From: Breviolum minutum Mf 1.05b.01
Lineage: Eukaryota; Sar; Dinophyceae; Suessiales; Symbiodiniaceae
Assembly: GCA_000507305.1 (NCBI GenBank)
Contig: DF241035.1
Location: forward strand, 28,502-92,501
Length of the DNA stretch: 64,000 nucleotides
Direction: 5' to 3'
Shown: one piece after another, positions 1 through 11,600 of the stretch
How the letters are laid out: each line of letters opens with the position of its first letter
Numbering within the stretch: position 1 is the stretch's first letter
Translations under genes and position numbers: made by a program
The notes under the pieces: generated by a model
What the model saw: only the letters and a program-made list of their open reading frames with translations
Database searches by the model: none
Told to the model about the DNA's origin: nothing

Positions 1-2100
1 CTTTCATGATATCTTCTTTGAATTTCACAAAAATCCTCACCTCCAAGAGTTTCACAGTTTCACATCTCGCCTCGACACATTCGGTGCCACCTTCGCGGAT
101 CTCCTTCTCGCTCAAAGGTCGCACTCGAACTGCAACCTGTCGGAAGGTTGGCACATAGTAGACTCGTAGACACTTGACACACGCAACGATACAAAGAAGC
201 ATATTCTTATCATATCTTTATCACGAAAATCGAAGGTTTTTGTAAACATTTACACCCAAATCAAGACTAAACATATTCCAAAACATGAAATGAATTTTGT
301 GGTCTTATTTCTACGCTTGACTGATACAGTCCATCTTGACATTGCAAAGCTCGTTTCTCCCTTTCTGTTTGGTCCCCAAAATCACACATCAAAGCAACAC
401 CAAAAAGATCAAGAAACAGAGCTGAAAACAGACACTGTTTCTATAGGAATAGCTGATTGTCGGGTTTGACTCTTTGCTCCTGGCAATAGATTTGTCTCAA
501 ACTATTTAGCAACTATATAATGATTACTAATGACTCTTTACTCTTGGTGTTCTTTGCATTTTTAGTCCAAGGAGCCTTCACTGTGGTTGTGCCCTCGACT
601 ACTTCGTCCATGGCGCTTGTAGAATTCAGAAGGAGCTGAGGAGTAGCAATGGCAAATGGCAAAGCCGGCCTATGATCAACCAAACCTCCTTGGGTCGTGT
701 CTTTGTCCAATGCTGGAAAGTGCGCCTATGATGCTCTTTTCTCACTCTGAATGTCTCCAAATGAAAATGGTTTGATGTTTTCGATTTCAATTTGAACTTG
801 CACCTGTTTGAAGAATACCTTCGGCAGCAGAGACAGAATACATGCATATTTAGCAACCTCAATTGAGAAACTGATACAGCCTCTTTTTGCTAGAAAACTA
901 TTCAATTTCAAGATTTCTTGGACAGACATCATATGAATATGTAACACCAGTGTTTCATTCTTCATACGGGTTACCATAGTCGTATTCTTCATCCTGACAA
1001 TCAACTTTCAAGAAGCTTCAAACTCCAAGTCTTTCGAAATCATGCAGCGCATCATGGCATCGTATCGCGGTCGAATTATCACAACAGCTTCGCCGCTGCG
1101 GAGAGAAGTCAGTCGGGTCCTTGCAGAGCCTTCTGACAAAAATCTGCACAGCTGAGGTTTCTCTGGTCCCATTTGCCCAAATTCCTTTGTCGAGCCTTAT
1201 TGTTATCATTTATGACTTTTCAGTGACTTATCACCTCGGTCACTGTTGCTATATCTTCCCTTGAACCTGTCAAGTTGAGCTATTGTCGTTCGGGCCTTCT
1301 TACAACAAAAACAAAAGAATCCAATCTCTACTAGACTTAAACAGCAAAAACGATACGCCAAGAACAAGACGTGGCAAAGAATGCAATCTGAAGGCATATG
1401 CGGCATCGTTTCCATGTTTTCCCTTTTTGCCTCTTTTGCATTCTTTTGCCTCCATTCAACCCTCTGCTGCATCACGAACTATGGAGGCGTTGTGCCTGCA
1501 CTGGAGATTCAAACTCGACATGACTCTCGAAACTCTCTTTGGATGTGTAAGCTAGTTATCAAAAAAAGCTAGCTTAGAAGAATCTTTCGACAAGGAGACA
1601 ACGAAAAAACGCATAGAACGTTGTACATGTTGCATGCCTGTTCAATTTGTCACTCTCACGCCTCATTCAACTGTGGCAAACTCTTCGTCCCAACCTTGAG
1701 GGTGAACTGGAGGTTTGGTCGTTCGAAATTCCGCTTCAAAGTCTAGTCCTTTTGCATTGTACTGGTCGTGATGAAAACCAGTCGCAAGTCCTCATCGAGA
1801 GTCATCTATCGTTGTCAGTCATGATCGATCCTCATCATCCCATTCATCCTCCTCCTCCTCATCGATCCTCCTCCTCATCATCATCATCATCATCATCTTC
1901 TCAAGCCATGGGCCAAATATGGTACAATCAGTACCAACATTATGACTACGCCCAAAAACAGCTGCATTGCAAATCTCAGGATCCCTAGCCATTGTCTGGA
2001 TCTTTGTACGGTCGCGGCTCTGCAATGTCCTGCATTCAGCCGAGGGATGGATCGATGGATGGAGTCCGATGGAATCCGATGGAAACATGTTTTTCCATTT
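1..2100. other. 3' flank of the kinase gene, no gene recognised
   Basis: I see no convincing exon here on either strand. The only patterned stretch is a CTC/ATC-rich microsatellite at about 1847-1893 whose six-frame products are low-complexity runs. Confidence 0.5.
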
Positions 2101-2119
2101 CTTCTTTCGACTTTCAACT

Positions 2120-5100
2120 GCGAGCACGTTTTCCTTCGGATCTGCAAAGAAGTTCGACAAATCCTCGCACCAAGTGACCACAAGTGACTTTTCATCGGAA
2201 GCAATGAACTCGTTGTGAACGTCGGTCTACACATGAAGCATCATGAAGCAACTCGTAGCAACTTTCTGGGCGCCTTTTCATCTGCAACTTCCGGAGTGTA
2301 GGGAGGTTCCAACTTGTTGCTCTGCGAAAGTTGGCAGAGCTCAGTATCAATGACTCTCCAAGATATTCAACACTGCAGTGTTTAGAGTTTAGAGTGTCCA
2401 TTGAATTTTTGGAGAAAGTGATGTGAAAACTTGCATTTTGTCCCAACCTTCATGGCGTTCCAGTCAAAGGCCTCAAAAAAGTCGTGCTCCTTGGCAAAAT
2501 TGGCAAAAGAGAAAGAAGGTAAACATGAGCCCTTCTCACATGAAAAGACTTCGAGTCTTCGAGTCGTTAGAACTATGACTATGAGAGTCTCGAGTTCGAT
2601 GATGTTACAACATTGCGCAGCTTCTCCTTGAGGTTCTTCATTCCACCTTGCCTCGCTGGCAAACGTTCTCCTGGCTGCTGCCTGACAAAGTCACCACTGT
2701 GCGGGGATGACATGTTGTCACATGGTCTTTCCATGTCTTAGCTACTAGCACATCACGAATGCCAAGAAAAGTCAAGCACTTTGCAGAGAACTGAAGCCTG
2801 AGCAAGCCTTTAATGAACAGCTCCGGAGATCCTTCCACGGATGAAAAAACACATCTGATCAAATACAATTCACAATGGCATGGGCAAAAAGCAGCAGCCT
2901 GCGCATGATCCAGGAAAGTCGTTCTTGTCGATACCTCTCATTACCTGCACCAGGAGCTTGGATTCAATTGCAATTTCGTGTTCTCCTAACAAGACCAATG
3001 ATGCCACACTAAATTCGCAATCTTGCAAATCTAGCTATGCCTTTGCATAGATCTGCATGGGATGCGGAGCTATGAAAGGAGTCTTGCTACACCTGTCAAC
3101 TGTTGACCAGCAACTCACGACACGAGCCTACGCTACACGGAATGCTCTACGAAAAATCTCAACCTTCAAAATGTTCTGTCCAAGGCGCAGAAGCTCGTAG
3201 ATGAAAATGCCAAGAGTCCACCAATCCTTTCAAAAAGCCAAAAGAACAACGCAAATTCTTAAGCTAAGTTTGCAAAGACATGTTTCAAGAGACAACCAAA
3301 ACCAAAATATCCGTAGAAAACCCCCCATGTCTCGAAACATTCCAGTTCGTTTGACCATGCAGCTAAAGCTGCACGTCTCAACGGCACTCTGCAACCAAGC
3401 ATCAACTGCCAACGTCTGTCCAGAGAGCCTGGGAGTTTCCAGATAGCTTTCAAAAATGGCTCGACAGAGCATGATGCATTCGAACATAGGATTTGCTTAA
3501 AGGTTGCTAAAGGCGAGGAGAGTCAGGATAGTGATAGGCGCAATAGGACAAAAACAGAGAGAGAGAGAGAGGTAGAGAGCTGATGCAGATCTAATTGTCT
3601 TTCAATTCCTGAAAACCTGATTGCTTAGAGGTTACGATGTGACAAACTTCTATTTCAGAGCCACTCGTCTTTCAGAACTACTGCTCCAACCGTGCATGAT
3701 TGGCACAAACGTCAAAAGGAATGCTGAAGGTACAACTCAGGATCAAGTCAGGTATAAGCAACTAGCTCTAGAAAGCTACACAGCTTGGCTCCACAACTAG
3801 CTACATTGAAATGTCGCATCATTTTTTCATCACTGGATCGAGGACGATACGAAATGACTTCTGGCGCAAAGTACTCCGGAGTGCCACACCTGCGCAGCAT
3901 TTGTTGGAATCGCAGAAAACAACAATCTCACTAGCAGAACTGAGAAGCACACGTGGTGTAAGTCTTTCCGATAATCAGTTTGGCCAAGCCCAAATCAGAG
4001 ACCTTCATGTGCCTTGCACGACACTTTACTCCAACATTGGCTCACTGGCTATAGAAATGGTCACAGATTTGTCACCTGAGCTTCCGACCCGTGCTCATCC
4101 AGCACCACATTCTCTGGCTTCAAGTCCTTTCATCGAAAAATTACACTTGTTTCATCTTAGAATCTTGTTTCGTGGAGGAACTCATGTTTGTATCTAGAAA
4201 AAACATATATAAAGGTATGTGTACATATATATATATATATACATACATACATTTATACTGTGTAGTATCTTTTGAATTCGATATTTGCTCTGTTCATTTG
4301 TCGCTCTTATATCAACTCTTCGACACCGTATGGCTCCCGATACACGATACGGCGCTCGTGCATGTGCTCCAAGGCCTTGAAAATGTCGGTCTGAAATCGA
4401 TTGTCCCGTAGAAACTGCAAAAGGATATTTCAGACACGTCCTGTGCTAAGGCGGCTAAGGATAAAGCCAATGCAGCTCCGGCCTTGAAGGTCACAGCAAT
4501 GCTGCAATGCTTTGATACCCCAAAATGCACTAAAGCTGGACATGAGTTCGCAACTGCATAGTAGCGACTGTGCGGTAGGGAGCCCCAAAAGCCTTTCCTT
4601 TCACATCAAATCTGATCTGAAACTCTACGAAGCTTTCCATCTACAAACGCATCATTGTCTCAAAACAAACGGCCATCTCTTTGCACCTGGAGTAGACCGA
4701 CAAAAGCTCTCCTCCTGTGTGCAGGCGTGTGCAGAATTTTAGAACCCCCCAATCTACAAAAAAAAGATGCGCTCTAGTAATCGTAATAATCACTTGAAAA
4801 CAAGCAATTCTTGCTAGACGAGTGCTAGTGTGTAGTCCCGAGTCCCTCGTCCCACGATCCTAGACATGGCTCCAAGAGGAAATGCAGATATTGATCGCCT
4901 CGGCTTCACCAAATGGCCACCTTTTGTGACTTTTTGGACCGAGCAAAACAGCGAACGAAACTCGGTTTGGCGCTGTTGAAGCATTCCACAAGTTTCACAA
5001 TGAAGGGAGAGTAGGTCATGATCAGCACCTACCATATTGAAACGAAGAATGTGTCCAGTGCAACAAGTGTTTCCCTAAGCAGCATTGAACGTATTGAAAC

Positions 5101-5605
5101 AAAGACTGATGAAATCTGAAAAGCTGTGAAAACTTTGACTGAAGCCTCACAATTTCGATTTGTCTAGGGATTGGGCCTTTTTCTCGCTCATGACAGTGTC
5201 CTGGACAGCTGACTGGGATTTGCCCGTTACGTCGTGACAAAAACTTCTCTGCATTTCGTTTATCCTCCATGGCGTAGTGCATAATCAAGCCTGCTGAAGC
5301 TGGTGAAAAAAGAAGCCCCAAATCAACAGCTGCCAAGAAAATGTAATAAGCGTTGAATTCCCAATATCAAAGGGATTCTTACGATCCCTGCAAACCGAGA
5401 TGTGTGAGTAACAGCTGTGCCTTTATCAATGCTCTTCAAGGCATAGGTGGTACCACTGACCTTGACAGCAAAGAAGATTTCTGAATGCTGTGAAGCCGAA
5501 AGGCCAAGGCCAGCGCCATATGTTGCCACAGCTCAACTTTGGAGAAACCTCCGACACCAAGTAGACCAACAAAGGAAAGATCCTTAGAGCAGTGGAGCAT
5601 CGACT
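2120..5605 (-). CDS. PKG exons: AGC-type Ser/Thr kinase domain and C-terminal tail
   Basis: About eighteen exons spell the kinase in order: [15 protein letters not shown] (glycine loop, ~5.56 kb), [14 protein letters not shown] (catalytic Lys, 5.45), [17 protein letters not shown] (5.0), [12 protein letters not shown] (4.88), [11 protein letters not shown] (4.71), [15 protein letters not shown] (4.38) joined to [13 protein letters not shown] (4.11), [11 protein letters not shown] (4.0), [12 protein letters not shown] (3.87), [13 protein letters not shown] (3.2), [15 protein letters not shown] (3.07), [11 protein letters not shown] (2.93), PELFIKGLL (2.81), [19 protein letters not shown] (2.65), [16 protein letters not shown] (2.46), [13 protein letters not shown] (2.3) and EDLSNFFAD (2.15). 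The last four are the AGC C-terminal extension. The magnesium-binding DFG is DLG. The junction YR/DLKPEN uses a GA donor. The stop codon was not placed; it lies at or below about 2.1 kb. Confidence 0.92.
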
Positions 5606-8600
5606 CGAATTCTGAAAAAATACGAGACAAATTGATTCACTACACAAGTTGGCGCGGGACCCGAGCCCCACACCTGTTGAAAAACCTATTGGGGATGCGA
5701 GATGCCGATTCAAAAGACAACTGTGACAATTCCATCATCGGCTCGCCGTCCAGCCATCTATTCATAGCAAGTAAGTAAACATCAAATCCTTCCAGATAAA
5801 TATTTGAAAAGAGAAGGCATGGTCATTTGGTGCAAACGAAACAGAGCAAATCCAATCAAATCTATGTCAATTGAGTAAAGCAATGATCAATTGAAAACAA
5901 TTGAAATATAGCTCGATGTTCATAGAGAGGTATCGTTGGCATGTACTGGGCATTAGTAGAATTTCTTTTGGCTACTTCCCACTCCGCAGGAGATGTCCAA
6001 CCTTTTCTCGATCTGGTGCGAGAGCATGACCATCAGACCTTGCAGAAAAGTAAGAGGAAGTTGGAAAAGATCTGAGTGATCTGAGTGATCCGACCTCTTC
6101 TCCTCTGGAGCCAGTGGATCTTTTTTCAAAGCTTTCTGGCTGGCAATAACTTCCTCGCACCACATCCAAAGTTTTTCGTATCTGGCTTCATGCTGATTTC
6201 TGCAGTCTACAATGCCTAAGCCCAGACTCACAGATAGCTAAGATTGTAGAAAATTAGACCAAGCATTCAACATTCAAAAGGATTGATGTCACACAGTCAC
6301 GCAAAGAATGTCCCGCCTTCAATGGACCCAGAAGCTTCTGGAACGAATCACGGTCCAAAACCAAGCAACGCACCGTGGATGATCTTACCTCCCACACTCC
6401 AAAACAGCCGACTCGAAAAATGAGCATGCAACTCACTGGAATGTCTTTGATTACATGATAGCGCTAGTAGCGCTAGCACGAATCAACGAATCAGTTTCCT
6501 GTGCTTCAAAGGACCCACCTGGACAGTCGCAGCCCGGCGCTCGTCTTCTATCCTCAGGTGGCTTGTGACTGAGCTGCATAGTTTCGAACGACGTTAAATG
6601 TTCGTTCGATTTGAACTGAGTCTTGGTCAATGCAAATTCTCCAAAGTACTGGGTGGTCTTGCGGCTTACGCTTGCCTAAAGGAAACACAAGATACTCAAG
6701 CTATCCAGAAGACGCTGCCCTCACACAACCTTTCATATGTCTTGCAGGCGTGCCTCCAGTGTGGCCACCACCTGATCATCCTGCACTGTAAGATTCTCTC
6801 CAACTGTTTTTGACTGACTCATCTGTCGAGTCAAGTTCATCTCTGTAACAGGTCTTTTTCCACGCCTAACATAGACTTCCTGTGAATACGAAAGGCTATT
6901 GAGCATGGCCTTCCTCCCATGTACCCTTGTCGCAGCTCCTTGATCACATCGACTGTTCCAGAGAACATGATGTAGAACGTGTTGCCTGTATCGCCCTGGG
7001 TGATGATCTTCTCTCCTGTTGCGAATCATTGCCATCGAATTCGCGAATCGTTTTGTCAAGCCCAGAAGACTCGGCCTTCGTTGAATAGCATCTCGATGAG
7101 TGCCTGCTTTGAATCAAGAAAAACTGGAACAATATCAAAATGTGTTATCACTTATCACACTACTTCTCAATATTTGTCAAGATTTGTAAACCGATAATCA
7201 ACGCAATCAACGCGAGTTCTGGGAATACGGAATACATGACAGCGGTGCTCGCGCTAATTCATTCCTCTCTTCTTTCAGAAGAGCTGACCTCGACACGTGA
7301 GACGTGAGAGAAAAAGCAGGTGGAGAAGTATGGAAAAAAATTGACAGTGTTCAAAAAAAAAGGCCTTAGTGGTATAAGATGGTATAAGGATTATAAGGAC
7401 CAGACAGCAGCGGCACTGTGTCCAAGTATCCTAGCTTCGGAAAGCAGTTGCCCATCGCGAAATCAACTTCAAAGAGCCCACAATCTTCACACCATAAGAG
7501 AAAAATGAACCTTTCAAAAAGAGATTTAATCAAGAGATCAATTTACCGTACCCATTCCGTCCATGCCCATGCCTCGATACTCCTGGATCTTGGCTTCCGG
7601 GGCCTTGAACTCGAGAACTCACAAGTCCAATCACTGCATCTCTGCACAAGTGGATTGGTCAATTGGTCACCGAGTCTGAACAACGTTTGTGACGTCTCGA
7701 GATGTCTCGAGACCTTCGTAGGTCGATGGCATATGATGCTAGAAGATGCTAAAAGCGGATAAGAGTTCGGTGTTACGTTTTTTCCCGCCTTCAGCAGGAT
7801 ATCTTTGAACTGCGCTCTGTCAATGACCTCGTGTAGCTAAAGGTTTTGACAATACACCAGCACAGAACAGAACAAACAGTTCAAAAAGAGTGCCAGACCC
7901 AGACCACAGCATTGATCAGTGCCTACAGCAGGCACTAAAGCAACACTACAATGCTTCTCAGAAAAGTATTTGCTTGCTATGACTTTCGACATTTGAAGGT
8001 CCCCTTGAGTGCAGCACTCTGACTGTGGCTGCCCTTGGGGAGCAGTATAGCCTGCCACAACAAGATTCAACTCTGAAAAAATTGTGTTTTCTTGAACTTT
8101 CAGACTTTGAGACATCTCTGCTTCAAATCAGGGCAAACAAATGTCGGGAGTCTGGGTAAAGGAATGTAGCAGAATCTAGCCTTGCAACTGAACTATGAAT
8201 GTGATTGAATCTGACTGAATGCGTATGTGTCTCGTGATGTCTTTGCAACTTCGCTTCGATGTTTATCCATCACTCCTATTGACATCAAAAATGAAGAGAA
8301 TGCATGCAGGGCTGACAGTGCAACCTCACCAAAGCTTTGACCTGCAAGGCAGCAAAAGAGCAATGCAAGAAACAAATAGAAACAAATACAAGAAATATGA
8401 ATAGAATTGAAACCGTTTTGTCTGGGTTTTCTGTGTTTTCTCACCATTTTTGCTGCTCGCAATCGATGCAAAAAGCAGCTAAACAGCAGCTCAGTTCACT
8501 GAAAACTGTGTTCAAACGAATACTCAAAAGCGATACCCCATCTCAGTTTAAATGTATCTGTTGAGGAGTTGCTCCAAGTACTCCTGTTCACCATACATCA

Positions 8601-11600
8601 GTGCAAACGAGAAAACAAGAGAATATTCATATTCTTTGAATGGCAACCAAACATGGCTGCAGTAACTTCAAGTTGTGAGAATTTCAAGACATGCTTCTCT
8701 TGAGAAATGGTTAGCTGTCACGCCCAAACCTATACTAGCATGGCAAGTGTCTGCGGCATAGTTGCGAAAGAAAATCTTATTTTGGCGATTCCACAAGTCT
8801 ATTCAAAGGGCTCAAATGCTTTGTGCTCTCCCATCTCGCCCGAGTCCTGCTTGCCGCTGGAGGTCTTGGGTTCAGAGGCCCCTAAAGCATAAGCTTCGAT
8901 TTCCTCGAGGTTAGCCTTGCCAACTTCCACTTTTTTTGCCAAGGCTGAAGCTGTCCATGACGAATACCTGCAAAGCAGCAGAGCTGATGGAAGGACGAAT
9001 ACCTTGCGGGACGCCTTTTTTTCAATTCTGGAAGGATTTTTTTTCCACTAGTGCAACTTCAACACATGTACATTTTTGTTTTTTCATGAAAAAAGGATTC
9101 TCAAGGGCCCAAGGTGGAAAAAGAACTGGCGAGGCTGAAAGAGGCTGGGCCCCTTTGTCCTGACTGCAGTCCTTTTCTTGATCTTGATTTCAATAGTCTA
9201 AGGAAGCTCTGCGTTGAAACAAGTTTTGTCATGTCTCCCAAAAATGAAGTGTCTCATTCCCGTTGTCTCATGGAGATGGCCTGCTCTCCAAGGCCTTCTT
9301 CATAAGACCCTCTTGGACCAATTTGCAAGCACCGATAAGGCCCCGCGCCAAGCAGTCCATACCACCAATGTGAGCTATGAACATGTCCTCCCAGGGCCAA
9401 GCTGCAAAAATGCAACGATCCGATCACCCGATGATGACTAAACGTCCCAAGATTTGCATTATGGGTATGGGAGCTTGTTGCTTCCTTGATTTTGTTTGCT
9501 TTTCATTGGCCAGGAGAAAGGGGCTTTGCCGTTCAAAGTGGCAAACTTGAGAGGTATGGGGAGGGGTTTCTCAGGCTTCCGAGGTCTCATGAACAGGTGC
9601 AGGGACATGAAAGAAGTCGTGAAAGAGTCGAGTTCCAAAGCAGACATCTGGAACACTTTACTGTCAGATACAGATGAGGGGGCATATGCGTTCGCAAATC
9701 GCCCCTTTTTTTGGTTGCTTTCAAGGGTGGCTTAGCTCCAGGTCAGCTTGTCATGGCATGACCTTGTGACCTTGTTCGAATGCACTTGGGAAGGGTCCAC
9801 AAAATGCCACGGCTTGGCGCTTGAGTGCGTGCCCCAATCAACCCTCAAACAACCTGCGTCTGCCTACCCTGCAGATATCCAATTCCCTCATTTCTATTAT
9901 CAACTAAACTATTCCAGCTTGTCGCAACTCCCTCTTCCAGCTTCTTGCTACCATTTCTGGCTGTGTTTTTTTGCTGTTTTGAGCTGACTTTCAAGGCCAG
10001 TCATCAGGCTAAATCGGTGACTCCTCAATGTCGGTGCTCTCGCGGCGTAGCTTGCAGTCAAAGTTGTTGCCACCCGGTGCAATGCCGCCCTGCTCCACCA
10101 CAATCAGCATAGATAGCAAGCACTTCCTGCACCATGACCACCATGCAGAAGAATCTTGATCCAAAACTGAGAAAGTCTTGATTGAAAAAAACTGCTAAAA
10201 AATTATATAAAATATCCCGAAAATTGAAAGCTGATTGTTTGAAGATCTCCACGTCCTGGGGTCTGAAGGAAACTCATCAGTATCCCATCCAAGATAAGGC
10301 TGTCCAGCATTGCAATCAATGGATCCCAACATTCCGAGGGCAGAGGCCATGCGCAAATCATGCTCGTAATCATGACCTGAGACCCAATGCAAATGTTCAA
10401 TGATACTTAGATACAAAATCCGCAAAAAACGTCCACAAGATCCGAAAAAAATCCTACCATCTTTAGCTTTCTTGCTTCACCCTGCAGCTTGCCTGCTAAG
10501 GTCGTGTGATTCGGTTCAATGTTGACTTTGAACTCATTCTGCAACCCATGCCTTAGGCCAAGGTTGAAAAATGGCAGGCACGAACAGCACAAAGCACCAA
10601 AAACAAACCACTGAGTTTTCGTTATTTTGGAAAGCTTTTGAAACAAAGTTGCAGATCTACACAATGTAAACCAACTAATCAACAATGAATGCAGGGATCC
10701 CACTGTTCCATACCCTTCCGGGGCTCCCAACTGATACAAAAAGCCAATGACCGTTTGGGCGTCATAGTCATATTGATGTGCAGTTGGCTCACGAGCTTTT
10801 GGCTCAATGGTGAATTGTGCACCAAATCCGATCTTCTTTTTGTAAGCCACCGCCATTTTCAAGAATGTGGCCATGTGGTCAAGCTCGCTCTTGACCTGCA
10901 GCAGTCATAGGTTATAACCCGCTGAAATAAAATCTCACATTCACATCTACACATCTCAATTCATTTCACCCGTCTATACGTTGTACATCTCAAAGCACTC
11001 CGATCCTTGGTGTTGAGAGCAGTTGCAAAACCTTCTCGGCCGCCCCAGAAGACATGCGTCTCTGCATCGAGTTTCTTTCCAACGTCCAACATTTTCTTGG
11101 TTTGTGCCTCAGCTCGGGTAAGCTGCGCGCATCCATCTCAGACATTGCATCTTCCAAAACAGTTTTTTCGACGCATCGGCCCAGCCACACATCCGTAGGC
11201 AAAAGAGTCAAAATTTGGGGAGGTCGCAGCTCCATCTTTGTATCGAGGATGCGAGAAAAGATTCTGAGTTGCCCACAGCCTTAATCCAAAACTCATAAAC
11301 TCATGGCACCGTTGGAATCGGTGAATTTTCATATCAAACTATACAATACTGCACACATGTCTTGGAATTCCATCCATCAAGATCCATCATGATCCCAGAG
11401 GCTAGTATGGGAAACATTGCAAAATGACTGGGTAGCAATTCTTCCAAACACGGGTCAAATTGCCTTGCGATTGAATTTAAATACATTGTGCAAAGGAACA
11501 ACTTCACGCCAGTCTCCTTCTGCTTAGACAGCAACTTGTCTGAGATGACATCCAAATTTGATTGGAACTCCTTCAAAGTTTCACCCTGTGGAGCCACATC

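Noticed and set aside
1647..2234. ORFs with poly-Ser or poly-Met/Glu stretches
   Set aside because: They run through a CTC/ATC microsatellite; the real coding signal here is the short kinase tail exon near 2.15 kb.
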